Below, one piece after another: positions 43,261-54,559 of a stretch of 64,000 bases of DNA. Position numbers and translations under genes: made by a program. Under the pieces are notes generated by a model that saw nothing but the letters and a program-made list of their open reading frames with translations, did not search any database and was not told where the DNA came from. Every line of letters starts with the position of its first letter. Positions within the stretch are counted from its first letter, which is position 1. This stretch comes from Lophius americanus (lineage: Eukaryota > Chordata > Actinopteri > Lophiiformes > Lophiidae): contig JBBDHG010000110.1 in NCBI GenBank assembly GCA_037951165.1, positions 62,001 to 126,000 on the forward strand. Direction: 5' to 3'.

Positions 43261-43604
43261 AAATCAACCCTGCACATCTTGATGTAATTGCAGCTAAAGG
43301 AGAGCCGGGAAAACAATATTAAAAAGATGTTGAACCTGCTTTTTTGTTTTTAATGGACCGGTGCTCAAAAGGCGTGTTTTACATTAACGCTAACATCAGT
43401 GTAAATACTCTAGAGGTCAGACAGGAACAAACAGTAGCAGTATAACGGGCCGCCGTTTGTAAAGTTGCACATTCTGATTTCAACAGCGTCCTTCAGCCTT
43501 TTTTTTTTATAACTCCAAACAAACCTTAAAAAATCAGTGTCAAATATTTGAACTCCTTTTTTTTAAATCGCATTTAGAGCAATATTTATGAACTTATAAA
43601 ATAT
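43261..43604. other. AT-rich sequence, nothing recognised
   Basis: T runs at 43500 and 43557. No other feature. Confidence 0.4.
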
Positions 43605-43975
43605 GTATTAAATAAAATGTCTAACTATTAAATGTAAATCTTAGATCAAAATGTTAAATGTAGACGTGAAATATAGATGTTAAATGTAAATGTTAAATAT
43701 ATATGTAAATATGAAATCTACATGTTAAATTTAACATATTGAATGTAAATATTAGGTTTAAATGTAAATATTGAATCTAAATGTTAAATTTAACGTATCG
43801 AATGTAAATATTAGGTTTAAATGTACATATTAAATCTAAATGTTAAATCTAAATCTAAATGTTAAATCTGAATGTTAAATGTAAATGTAAATGTTAATGT
43901 AAATGTTAAATCTAAAGGTAAATGTAAATGTTGAATCTAAATGTAAATGTTGAACGTAAATGTTAAAAGCGAAAC
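43605..43975. repeat. A/T short-word array (TAAATGT), array 2
   Basis: Same words as array 1, for example TAAATCTAAATGTTAAATCT and AATGTAAATGTTGAATC. A TTTAACGTATCGAATGTAAA / TTTAACATATTGAATGTAAA pair 60 bases apart shows a larger repeat unit inside. Confidence 0.85.
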
Positions 43976-43984
43976 TAAATCTTC

Positions 43985-44265
43985 TTGTAGCAGCATCTTT
44001 CGGCTGTTCCGTTTTGGGGGTTTCGCAGCAGATCAGCTTTTTCCATCCATACGTCGGGACACTGCTAGCTAACGTTATTAATGAAGCCATTTGTTAGTAC
44101 GGGCCCCAACTGATCCGGTTTGGAAATCAGTTTTCTGTTCCGCATATGGATCTGTCATAAGTTAAAAGCTGGAAGCCCTGACTAATGCAACCCTCCCAAT
44201 TTATCCGGGCTTGGGACCGGCACTAGAAGTGCACTGGCTTCTGACCCCTCTTCACTGGGTTAGAG
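43985..44265 (+). repeat. Dispersed repeat with 'TTTCGGC...' core, copy 2
   Basis: Matches copy 1 (9955-10165) in order: ATCTTTCGGCTGTTCCG, GGGGTTTCGCAGCAGATCA, GGCCCCAACTGATCCGG and GAAATCAGTTTTCTGTTCCG. It lies precisely between two oppositely oriented A/T arrays. Confidence 0.7.
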
Positions 44266-44554
44266 CCAAACTATATATTTAGTTAAAGTGCAAATTTACA
44301 CTTTTACATTCATTGACGTCAGCGGATGTACCAAAATGGAAAGGTTGATTAAGAAAACCAATTATATTCATTGTAAACGTGGCCCCATTTTGGAACAAGG
44401 CGGTTTCTGAGCCGGTTCTGGGTCTGTTTCTAACTTAGAGCCGGTTGTTAGCATTGTCACTGCAGAAGAAATGGCAATAACCCCTAAAGACGGATGTTTA
44501 ACAGCAACCAAAAGCTGTTTATTTCATTTTATATTGCATACTACATATATTACA

Positions 44555-44770
44555 TTTTATATATATATATTTATTTAGATTTAACATTTAGATTTAATAT
44601 TTACATTTAGATTGAGAACGAATATTTACATTTAACATATATATTTAGAATCAACATTTAGATTCAATATTTAAATTTAAGATTAACTTTTAGATTGAGA
44701 TAGAATACTTGGATTTATTATATATATATATATATATTTAGATTTAACATTTGGATGTAAAATTTATAAC
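44555..44770. repeat. A/T short-word array in reverse orientation, array 3
   Basis: Words such as TTTAGATTTAACATTTAGAT and ATTTACATTTAGATTGAG are the reverse complement of arrays 1 and 2. Arrays 2 and 3 therefore form long imperfect inverted arms around 43985-44540. Confidence 0.85.
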
Positions 44771-45280
44771 TCATGTTAAAAAATTTAGACAACTGATATT
44801 TCCTAGGAAGAAAACTGTGACTAAGTTAAAGAAATATTGCTTTAAACCTTTGACACTGCTTGTTGTGATTTCAATGTGGCACAAAGTTGCAGTTAAAATC
44901 AACATGTGCTCCTATGGGGGAAACGGCGCCCCCATAGCTGTGGGGCGCCCATAGCTCAGCAGCTGTTAAACACTTACATCAGGTACCAAACCAACTTATT
45001 TTGGCGGATTAGGGACGTTTCTTAAAAAAAGTTGTTGTGGCAGAAGTTGACTGGCGTCCTTAACTGGGGTGTGGATTAAAAGTAGCTCAGGACCGGAGAT
45101 GCCACTTTTCAGTAATTGTACATAACAGCAATCTGAACAGCACTTGAGCTGACCTACTTATGGGGCTCAGAAACTTTCTATCCTGCAGCCAAGTCTAAAA
45201 ATAACCCTGTGGCCAGTTTTAGATTCATCTCAATGGTAACCCTGACAGTTTTACAGAGTGCCAGTGACAGATTCCTGTTA
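44771..45280. other. Unique sequence, nothing recognised
   Basis: A short duplicated phrase, GGCGCCC..CATAGCT, occurs twice at 44926-44955. No gene seen. Confidence 0.4.
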
Positions 45281-45309
45281 AGCAGCAGCAGCAGCAGCAG
45301 CAGCAGCAG
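45281..45309. repeat. (CAG)n trinucleotide repeat
   Basis: About 9.7 units, continued by two CAGTCTG words. No coding context. Confidence 0.95.
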
Positions 45310-45744
45310 TCTGCAGCAGTCTGCAACAGCTTAAACGCCATCCACCGCATCACTGGACACTCGTGAAATATCCCTGGGCTTAGACATCGGAGCGTCATTA
45401 AACGTACGCACGCACGCTCAATACGATTCACGCAAACTCGGCACATTGTAATTCTTTCAGGAAAAAAAACGTAAAATCTTTGCGTTTCCTTGTTTAGCGG
45501 CCGCCGCTACTTTCGGGGCTTTGTGTGAGAGATCAATGTGAAGTGGCGCCCCTTTAATCATTCACTGTGAATGGCAGGAAAACGATTCTCTGAACAAAAT
45601 TGGTTTCATGTCCAGGCAAAAATCACATGGAGTTTTTGTGTTCGCCTTTTCTCCGCCCCCCCCCTCCTTCTTTTCTTGTTTTCTTCTTCCTCTGTGTCAT
45701 TGTGCAGACGTTCTCTCTCACTGTTCGCGCCGCTCCTTTAAGAT

Positions 45745-45950
45745 GATTTGGAATTAGAGGCTTTTCATACAGCACATATTATGTAGCTTGGTGGGACTCC
45801 ATTAGCCCGAATCAAAGAGGACAGCAGCCTGCATGGAGCCGCGCAAATCATGCGGCAGCCTCTGTTTCTGAAAATAAATAACAAATCCGTTGCTTACTTC
45901 ACCAGCCAATGCAAAGGTATTAATTAAAGATGAAAGAGGGGATGTCTTCC
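45745..45950. promoter_or_regulatory. Candidate conserved non-coding element
   Basis: Contains GATTTGGAATTAGAGGC, GACTCCATTAGCCCGAATC, GCGCAAATCATGCGGC and AGGTATTAATTAAAGATG. Unique and non-coding in appearance; it ends where the CACTGTAAAA element begins. Confidence 0.4.
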
Positions 45951-46260
45951 TACACTGTAAAATAGATATAATGTAATTTACGGTAAAATCCTACCAGCTG
46001 TGGTTGCCATAACTCCACAATAAGAAAATATAATGGCAAATAAGCCATTACAATACAATATCCTGTTTTCCATAGCAACAGTTGTTAACTGTTGTTTGTT
46101 TACTGTAAGTTACTATAAAAAAATAGATATATTATATAACTTTTTACGGTTATTGCCTTAAAAATAGCCCGACAATCTACAAAAACTGGATTCTCTTCAA
46201 AAAAAAATGTATGTTTTCCACTGCAAAAACACATCATTTATCAGATTACGGTACCTCAGT
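45951..46260. mobile_element. Non-autonomous DNA element (CACTGTAAAA type)
   Basis: Starts TACACTGTAAAATAGATA, then AATTTACGGTAAAATCC, ACCAGCTGTGGTTGCCATAA and later CTTTTTACGGTTATTGCC. This is the start of a common fish element whose text runs CACTGTAAAA ... TTACGGTA ... CAGCTGTGGTTGCCA. The right end is not defined. Confidence 0.6.
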
Positions 46261-46671
46261 GTATCAAATAATAATAAACATACATATAGAATTTAAACAA
46301 AATATATAAATTAGAGTTAAAACTGTCAAATAGCAGCATCAGAGACCAGAACTTTATAAATTGTACATCGCTTTGGTAAGAAACTTCATGTTTTTCTGTG
46401 AAAATATAAGATTTTGTTGAAATGAATGTAAGACTTCCATAATATTAGAAGCATATAACGTTATGACCCAAAGTGTATCAGCTTTATTCTGCCTGAATTT
46501 GTAAAAAAAAACGTTTATTTCAAAGTAAATAGGTAATTTATTGTTATTCTATGCAATGAAGATCTTGCAAAGTTTTCTGTCGGGAAGAATATACCCTCAT
46601 GCCTCGCACCACTCTGTGAATGACGCCCTTCACGCAGGCTCAGTTGCAATTAGCAACGCTGCTAATTCACA
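46261..46671. other. AT-rich sequence, nothing recognised
   Basis: May include the decayed right part of the preceding element. Confidence 0.4.
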
Positions 46672-47179
46672 GTCACACTAGGTGGGTTTACATGGACGGC
46701 CTATTTCTGAATAGATTCGGTAAAGGCGTCTAATCGGGAAGAAAACATTGCATGTAAACACCCCTTTCCCAAAGAAAAGTCCCTTTCTGAATGAGATTTC
46801 ATTCCTTTGCATGGAGTCAGTCTAAGTATTAGTAGTCATGAAACTCATTACTCATCGCAACTTTGAAAGAGTTTGATATAGTTGGACGGTTAGGTGGACG
46901 AAAAGTCCATCTAACCTCTCGGTCGCATTCTTCTTCTGGGCGCCCAGCTCAGCATTCTTCTTGTTGTCGGTCGGCGCCCAGCTCATAGAAGCATCATCGC
47001 CACCTTATTAACTGGAGTGTGGACGTCAGAAAGCTGTTTCCGATCAGATGAGTTGATTCTTGTAAACAAGGGGTCGAAAAAGATCACAGTTCTTGTTAAC
47101 AGGCGACCGTCAATGCAATTCGGACAGGTTTAATTTGGATAGGAGAAAAAGTGTCCCGTTTAAACCCATCTAGTGACAC
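46672..47179. mobile_element. MITE with 22-23 bp terminal inverted repeats
   Basis: The left end CACTAGGTGGGTTTACATGG (46676) and the right end CCCGTTTAAACCCATCTAGTG (to 47175) are reverse complements apart from three or four differences; a weaker match extends outward about four bases. About 500 bases, no ORF. The GGGTTTACATGGAC ends and CATGTAAACACC words resemble fish hAT-type elements. I could not identify a convincing 8-bp target duplication. Confidence 0.75.
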
Positions 47180-48045
47180 ACCTTCGTCTAGTACTTCTGT
47201 CATCTCCACCCAGTCCTCACAGATCCATTAAATCCATCAGTCTCAGCAGAGTCATCAGCCGCCGACACCACCAAGACTCCGAGGTAGGATTTACCATGCT
47301 GCTGCATCAACCACAATCTACCCGAAGAGTTTGAGCAGCATAGACTTTCTAACAGTCTGATCGCCACATATTATCTGTTGTAATAAACAATCATCTTTAT
47401 TATGTTGATGGTGAAATGGAGGACACACTTTCACATTGTGGACAGTAAAGCTTTTGTTTCCGTATTCATACTTTTATTACTATTCTTCATTCTTTTTCTC
47501 TCGTCATTAAAACGTCCTTCTTAGGTCTTTCAGGCTTTCACATTGTTTTATGCTCGCAAAACTAAAACACAACTTGAAGAAAGTCAGGCGTTTGTGGTCG
47601 GAATGCTAGGGTCATTTTTTTAGCAGCAAAGGACTGTAAAAAGGTATAAATATATAATATTTAAGAATAATAGTACACACGGTTCTCAGGAAGAGCTCTC
47701 AAATGCAAAATGTAGTTTTGCCAAATAAAGCGTACTATTTTTGTTTTGTACATTTCCACTTTACATTTTCACACCTGAAGGTGTTCTTCTGTAAATGACG
47801 CAGAATTGTTGTAATTCAAATGTTTTGGTCGTCTCCTGTTTCTATATGACACTTTAACTTTATCTGTCATTTCTAAAGTTATTTTTTGAGAGTGCAGCAG
47901 TGTGACTACCGCTCCTCGTAGAACGGCTAACAGCGGCGTCTTGAAGGATCAGGAGAAGTTAAAACTCCTGATTTTGGTGCCGTAATCGACTCCTGTTGGA
48001 CGGAGATCAAGTCGGACCAAACTCTGATCCCCTCACCACCTCCTC
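47180..48045. other. Unique sequence, nothing recognised
   Basis: No coding, RNA or repeat family supported. Confidence 0.4.
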
Positions 48046-48051
48046 TCCTCT

Positions 48052-48198
48052 CCGGTTTTCCTCCTCTCCTCTCCGGTTTTCCTCCTCTCCTCGCCGGTTT
48101 TCCTCCTCTCCTCTCCGGTTTTCCTCCTCTCCTCTCCGGCTTTCCTCCGCTCCTCTCCGGTTTTCCTCCTCTCCTCTCCGGTTTTCCTCCTCTCTTCT
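48052..48198. repeat. 21-bp minisatellite, seven units
   Basis: Units start with CCGG at 48052, 48073, 48094, 48115, 48136, 48157 and 48178, each exactly 21 bases of CCGGTTTTCCTCCTCTCCTC form. As 21 is divisible by three, the plus frame reads RFSSSPL repeatedly; that 74-codon frame is a by-product. Strong strand asymmetry (pyrimidine-rich plus strand). Confidence 0.95.
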
Positions 48199-48199
48199 C

Positions 48200-49135
48200 G
48201 GAGCATCTTGGGAGCGTTGAGCTCAGACAGTGGGATTAGTCAAGGATCCATCTTGAGACGCAGATAATGTTTTTGCGCGCAGACTCCCCTGCTCTCTGCC
48301 GGCTTCTGCTTCACTGATTAGAACTCAGAAACTCCACTAGAAATGGCGATTTGTTCTTAAGCCGTTTGTTTTTTTTCCCTCCTCTCTCTCCCTTTGTTGA
48401 GCTGTTTTTGTCAACCGCCCCACGAAATTCGGCGCCGTAACGAGTCACAAGTAGGTCAAGACGGCGCCGCAGCCGTCATAGTGGACTGACAGCAACATGG
48501 AGGAGCCACAGGCCTGTTTAAATATGCCCTCTGGTCTTTTTCCTCTCGCACCGCTGCCTAAATGGCTGAAAGTGGGTGGTGCTGCTGCAATTTCTCTTCC
48601 TCCATAATGCATAGCAATTCATTTGAGCAGCAGAGTCTTTAACGAACGCTTTTTTTTCCTCCGTTACACTACCCCCAACCCCCCCCAACACTGCGAATAG
48701 CATAAGTTCAGCGATCAGCTCCCTTATGGCGCTTGACTAACACACACCTGAGCGGTTGTGCACTTGTAGCGGTAGAGGAGTGTGTGTGCGCCTCACCTGC
48801 CTGTCATCGTGAGTGACAAGGGGAAATGGGGGGGCGTTCTGGTGCTCAGCAGCTGGCTTCACACCTGCACAGTCGCACACGCACTTCCACCGGGGACCAC
48901 GGCGCTTTTCTCGTTGTCTGTTAGCGAGCGGTGTCACTTTACAAAATCATTTATTTATGCGCTCTTGTTTTTGCCTTTTCCTTCTGGCGGTTTTGTTGTT
49001 GAAATCATTTACTTCCAAAGACAGCACAGATAGAAATATACCGGGGAGAAAGTCTCATGTGACGAGCAGCGAAAGGGAACAGCGGAGGTATGCTCCCAAA
49101 AGTTCTTCGGCCCGCCTGCTCCATCACCATTTATG
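48200..49135. other. Unique sequence, no gene recognised
   Basis: Overlapping frames at 48782-49169 have no known motif. Composition is balanced, and parts (48940-49050) could be regulatory, but I see few distinctive sites. Confidence 0.35.
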
Positions 49136-49139
49136 CACA

Positions 49140-49450
49140 ATTGCGAAAATCAAGCAGGTCGACATTTAAATATTAACAGTCTCCACTTGTGCACATGAAA
49201 CAATTACATGTTTTGTGTGATTGTCAAGAGGGGGGAGAGAAAGAGGCTCGCGTTTCACTCTCGCACACACACAAACGCGCGAACGCCGAGGCGAGGGCCC
49301 GGGCAAATTTAATTTAGAGACATTCTTTGCTTCCCTCTACATCCTGGGCTTTTAAGACACTGAAGTGACTGTTCTCCCGCCCGTGTAAAAGAAGCCCATT
49401 ATCAAAGCATTAAGATATGATTAAACTGACATTTTCTTAAGAAAGCGAAA
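49140..49450. promoter_or_regulatory. Candidate conserved non-coding element
   Basis: Contains CATTTAAATATTAACAGTC, GAAACAATTACATGTTTTG, GGGCAAATTTAATTTAGAG and GCATTAAGATATGATTAAAC. Unique, no coding frame. Confidence 0.4.
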
Positions 49451-49810
49451 AGAGTTGGGAATAAAGGGAAAGGGAGAAACTACATATTCCAGATCTTATC
49501 GGGCGGGGAGGTGGAGGGGAGGGGGTGGAGGGGGGGTGTACACACTGATCTTTGAAGGAGCTTATTACAGAGGAAAGCTAAGAAGACAAGCACACTGGTG
49601 TGCTGATCAGAGGTATGCAAGCCAAACGCACCTGCTAGATTTCACTATCATTCACCGGGTGTCAGTCAGAGCTGAGGCCCCTGACTGACGACGGCGCAAC
49701 CGGGACGCTTCGGAGGCAACACTGCAAAAAAAGCCCCCCCCAAAAAAAAAACCCTGATAAACCCTTTAATTTCCTTTAGTTTTGTTGAGCTCATTTTCAG
49801 TCAATATTTC

Positions 49811-50008
49811 TTATTGAATAATGTGACAGAGCCCGTTTATAGTATGACCCAGTAGCAGCGAATTTGTGCTAAAGAGTAAGGGGCCAAAGATAGAGCCCTG
49901 GGGAACACCACAGGTCAAAGGGGCCACTTTTGAGGAGTCATTAATCATGGCTATTGAGAAAGTCCTATTGCATAAGTAGGTTGTTTGTTTTTTGACGTGT
50001 TTAAGCAT
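49811..50008 (-). pseudogene. L2-like LINE reverse transcriptase fragment
   Basis: On the minus strand the frame reads YLCNRTFSIAMIND, then PLTCGVPQGSIFGPLLFST and LLLGHTINGL. This is the block around the conserved GVPQGS.LGPLLF motif and the LPLG..I segment of L2/CR1-type reverse transcriptase. A leading CACTGCAAAAAAAG at 49723 begins a different (DNA-type) element, so the LINE fragment may lie inside or beside it. Confidence 0.85.
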
Positions 50009-50009
50009 G

Positions 50010-50925
50010 TGATGACTTACAAAAGAGAATTTTATAGTTTGATAAAACTAAAAAGAAAAGTGCACTAAGCATCAAATGGTTTTCCAAAAAACATCTTTAA
50101 CCAAAAAATCGATTAATTGAATTAAAATAGAATTTTTTTTCCCAAGTAATACAACATTTTAACATTAAATTAATTATAGGTTAAGATATATTTTCCTATT
50201 TAAAAACTGCTTTTCCAAACAATTTGTTCAGTTACGGTAAACTTAATTAAAGTGAAATAAAATATGCATAGAAATATTTTTTACTTAGATAGGACATGAA
50301 AGGGTTAAGAAGCCAGTTTCATTCGGAAGTGAGTCTAGTCTCCTGGCAAACGGAGTAAAAAAAAAAACAGCGTAGTTTTAAATATTTAAAGCATTTTAAA
50401 GTGTGAAACGCATTAGGGAAGACATGCAACTTTAAAGAAAACGGAATTATGAGGTCTGGTGCTTTTGAAAGATTAAATTTTCATATCCAAGCAAATCTGC
50501 TATAAAGGAAAGTTCTATTTTAATCCATATAACCGACACGCCAGGATAACCCAGCCACGAATCAGTCTACTTCTAGTACCGGGTCCAAGCCCGGGTAAAT
50601 GGGGAGGGGATTCATCAAGAAGGGGCGTCCGGCGTAAAAAATCTATCCACATTAAAGATTTTTACCGATTCAAACTGACAGTACTATAAATCATGTTTTT
50701 ACAAATAATGTAACTAAAAATAATGGAATATCTGCTTTTTCTCTCTCTCTGTTCATTTCCCCCGCGTTTAAGGTCGCAGTCAACTCCTTATTTGGACATT
50801 TCCTCTTGAAAAAACAACGTGCGTTCACCTGAAAACTTTTGAAAACAATATAAATACGTGGCCATGTCGACCCCCACGACCTTTAAATGGATAAAACTTC
50901 AGGTAGAGGAGTGAGATAAAATCGT
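50010..50925. other. AT-rich sequence, nothing recognised
   Basis: No feature supported. Confidence 0.4.
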
Positions 50926-50929
50926 TGTG

Positions 50930-51400
50930 CATTGGAACACCTCTGTGTCCTTCCCACTTTTCACAAATGCTCACTTACAACGACCCGAATGGGATCCCCG
51001 GCTGGGATGTCAATAGATTTCTGCTGTGATCATTGGTCGACCACGGAACTGCAATTTTCCCAATTAAACTGTGCCTTGAATGCAGCATTATTTTGTATGT
51101 TTTTCCTGCCTGCGGTCGCTAACCTTTTATCGCTGTCAGTGTCTAACTTCTGAATGTAGACGCCGTCATCACTGTTCTCTTATCGGAACCCGTCACACCG
51201 TGACGTGTCTCGAATCACACACGTCCATGTTTATACACTACCAGGTAGTAAAGTCGTTACTTGTGTGCATGAATCCTGACATCTTCTTCTCATTAAATAT
51301 CTGCCGGCTTCGTCACCTGACCGTAACTGAAAAGTTTATTCTTACTATGGAAGAAACCACTTCCCCCATCGTCAGTTTCATGGCTGCATGATACAATGTC
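50930..51400. promoter_or_regulatory. Possible conserved non-coding element
   Basis: Unique, balanced sequence with CCCAATTAAACTGTGCC and GCAGCATTATTTTG. Two overlapping plus frames (50932-51391) lack known motifs. Weak call. Confidence 0.25.
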
Positions 51401-51529
51401 TTTTCTGGATGTGGAGAAGATTCAATTCTCTATACAGGGCTAAATACACAAACCACACGACAACCACAAATTTTTATTGTATTATATATGCATATTCATA
51501 TTTTTCTTTATTTAAGTTAATTCATTATT

Positions 51530-51601
<72 letters not shown>

Positions 51602-51680
51602 TTATTTGTTTATTTGAATTTCTTTCTTTTTATTTTATTTATTTATTATTATTATTATTTATTTATTTTCTTAATTTTTT
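51530..51680. repeat. (TTTA)n microsatellite and degenerate continuation
   Basis: Perfect ATTT units at 51530-51606, then a degenerate A/T continuation to 51680 with TTATTATTATT. Confidence 0.95.
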
Positions 51681-52925
51681 TTAATTTCCTTCCTTTCCTT
51701 ACATAAGAGTTGGGACCCCCGGGGGGGGGGTTTGGGGTGATGGTTTTTGGGAATGAGTTAAAAATGTCGGTTTCACATTGAAAACTCCTTCTATGTAACA
51801 ACGTCAAAAAATGCCAATAAAATATGTTAAAAAAAAAGAAAGAAAAAAAAGAATTGTGTTGCATTGAAGCTCTCCATCCTCATCCTCAGCTGCCATTTTC
51901 ACCAGCTGGAGAAATCCCATAAGCCCCTCCTCTACTGCTCTATAAGTAAGATTTTTGCCTTCCCACCCACAGACTCAACCACTGGCATATTCTTGGTTAT
52001 AAGACTATTATGGATGTGCCTTATCACCTTTGACCTTTGACTATCCTAAAGCAAACTTAATCTTCGTGACAGCCTGAGTTATCTTAGCACAACAACAACA
52101 ACAAGCTAGCTCTGTAGCATAGCATCATGGTTTAAAATTACCCTTTTAACAAATCAGTCTCAACTATTTGAGCATTTATATCAGTGACAAAAAATATGTT
52201 TCACTTCAAATTGAGAAACATGTCGTTAATTTCAGCCCATTTCAGCTCAGTCTATGGAGCTGAGGCGACACAGTTCAGAATTCTGTCCACTTTTTAGGCG
52301 ACTTGCAGGCAAAATGATCCAGAACCACAGAAGAGAGAGTTACATTGGCGACAGAACCTTTTCTGTTATTTAAAAAAACCCAAAAAAAACAAGTGTAGGC
52401 CCTGATATAAATGGTATTTCTAACAACCCTGCACAAACTGTGCGACCTGACATCTTTAAGTTCTATCTCTTTTTATGAAAAAAAGTTTTTTTTTCTTCTC
52501 TTATAGGATCGCTACACGGAAACAATCTCTTACATAACATGTATTTATACACATACATATTTTTTGCAGTTCTGACCAGAGGGTGGAAGAAGTGACCCCC
52601 CCCCCCCCCCCTTCCACTCGTCTGTCATCGTCTCCACAGACCAAATACAGCCTACAGTAAGATACGGGACTGTGGGTGGTGCATAAATCACTATTAGGAT
52701 TCTCTTCTGAAGCTCCACCCTGAAGCCGAGGTATGCGCAGCATGTGAGGTGAAATCTGTGTAATTTTTTTAAAAGGCATCACATAATCAGAAGGAGTCAA
52801 AAGCTTTCTGGCAGTAATTGCCTTTTGGCCTTAGACAGAATGTACAACACCTTGCAATCAATCCCCGCAGACATGTCTAACAAATAAAACCCAGGACTGA
52901 ACCCTGTGCATCTGTTTTTCCGCAC
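51681..52925. other. Unique sequence, nothing recognised
   Basis: G run at 51721-51730 and C run at about 52597-52610. No gene or repeat family that I can support. Confidence 0.4.
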
Positions 52926-52928
52926 CTA

Positions 52929-53835
52929 CACTGCAAAAACTCCAAATCTTACCAGGAGCACTTGTCTAATTACTGGTCTGTAAATATCTTATTCCTCTTG
53001 ATTTCAGACACAATAACTGAAGAAGTAACATTTCACAGAGATGTAAGGACACATGACATGATCGGGGTTTCAGTTCTGCTGCCATCGTCTGTGGAATGCC
53101 CTCCCTGACCATCTGAGGGCTCCACAGACGACTGAGACTTTTAAAAAGGGACTTAAAACTTTGCTTTTTAGCAGAACTTATAACTTTTAATTAACATTGC
53201 TGTTTTTTGGTCATGTTTTTATATAGTTATTACTATATTTTATAATGATGCTTTTATCTGCTTTTACCGTCTAGCACTTGAGATTCAATACAAATGTAAA
53301 GTGCGTTATAAATGAAATGTATTATTATCATTATTATTAAATTTCATCTGAAAATGCTAAAATATTACTCTCTTATCTTATTCCAAAGTCGTAGCGGTCT
53401 AGTGGTAAATAGATAGAAGCTTTATAAATCACCGCAGAGGGAATTCATGAAGTGGTTAAGGAGATTAGATTGAAAAAAAAAACAAGAAAAAAACATGCAA
53501 AAGAAAAGAAGCACATTTTACAATAAAAACCAAACAATAAAAAGATATGGCATCATCTTGTAAAAAAAATGAAGGGGGAATGAAGGGGGAGAAAGATTAT
53601 ATTTTAAGTATCACTGGCTGATTCTGAGACACAACACTTCCTTATATTAGTCAAATATAGTTGCAAACTAGATTTACCATCTCATTTCAGGATGTAATCT
53701 AAATTTCACATCTTATTTTAATAAAAGCATATTTTCACTTTTTCTGACGGCAGATTTTTTTTTTTCACTTAATACAAGCTGAAAACAACTTTTAATATGT
53801 ATCATTTTCCAAGGGCATTTTTTTTTTTAACAGTG
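52929..53835. mobile_element. Non-autonomous DNA element (CACTGCAAAAA type) with a nested LINE
   Basis: Left end CACTGCAAAAACTCCAAATC and right end TTTTTTTTTAACAGTG form short terminal inverted repeats. Interior words TCTTACCAGGAGCA, CTGTAAATATCTTATTCC, GTCAAATATAG and CATCTTATTTTAATAAAAGC belong to a common fish element full of CTTATT words. An L2-like LINE 3' end (53060-53340) interrupts it. A related element lies at 23980-24612. Confidence 0.65.
53060..53340 (+). pseudogene. L2-like LINE C-terminus and 3' tail, nested
   Basis: Nearly the same text as 40650-40905: CTGTGGAATGCCCTCCCTGA, CATCTGAGGGCTCCACAGAC, TTGCTTTTTAGCAGAAC, and a UTR ending CAAATGTAAAGTGCGTTATA and (ATT)n. It is more truncated at its 5' side than the 40563 copy. 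Insertion into the CACTGCAAAAA element shows the LINE moved later than that element. Confidence 0.85.
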
Positions 53836-53839
53836 CAGC

Positions 53840-54480
53840 CATTAACTGAGTCGCTGCATCATAGATTTCAAACAACCATTTAACTAATGAACTATCCGCT
53901 ATGCATCATGTCCCTAACTTGGTTATAAAATCTGGGAAAAGAGGCTTTTTAAGAGATTGCCTCTATAAAGTCGGTGTTTTTAGATTTTTTTTTACCATTT
54001 ATAGAGGTTTTAAATGAAATCTTTACAGGACATCTAGCCGCTTGATGTGGAGCCGGCTGCCATGTTGCAGGAGGAAAACAAGCAATATACTGTCAAAAGA
54101 TCTGAACTGAGATACAGCAGAGACATTTTGATTTATAGTCTGATCAGCTCTCTGGTGCGTGAGCCGCATGATGCTCTCCTGCTCACTCTCCTTTAATTAT
54201 ACACTCTTCTTTTTTTTTCTTCTTCCAAGCCCACTTTCAGTTTTTCTTTTTTCTTTTCATTTCTTCCGCACATGCTTTAGTTCTTTTTTTTCTTCTTCTC
54301 CCAACTTTTCTTGCTCTACCACACCCCACCTCCTAAACCCAGCGGATGCTCCCATCGGGGGTCTGGTGTGAGATGTATTATCCAGCCATCCAGAAGAGCA
54401 GCGGTGGGGGGGGGCTAACGGAAAGACAACATCGACTAAGTAATCAAAAGGAATCAGCGAGCAACATAACATGAAATAAC
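53840..54480. other. T-rich unique sequence, nothing recognised
   Basis: Pyrimidine-rich at 54200-54310. A CTCCTAAACCCAG acceptor-like word near 54335 is followed by no convincing exon. Confidence 0.35.
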
Positions 54481-54559
54481 ACTTCCCTTATTTTATTTTT
54501 CTCCCTCCCAGGACTCTTCTCCTGCCTTGTTTCACAGTTTACTGGGAGGGGCGGGGGAG

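Noticed and set aside
45281..45309. CAG repeat as part of a polyglutamine-coding exon
   Set aside because: The surrounding frames are short and broken, and no splice sites frame it.
47996..48220. 74-codon frame with RFSSSPL repeats
   Set aside because: Direct translation of the 21-bp minisatellite; no splice signals or domain.
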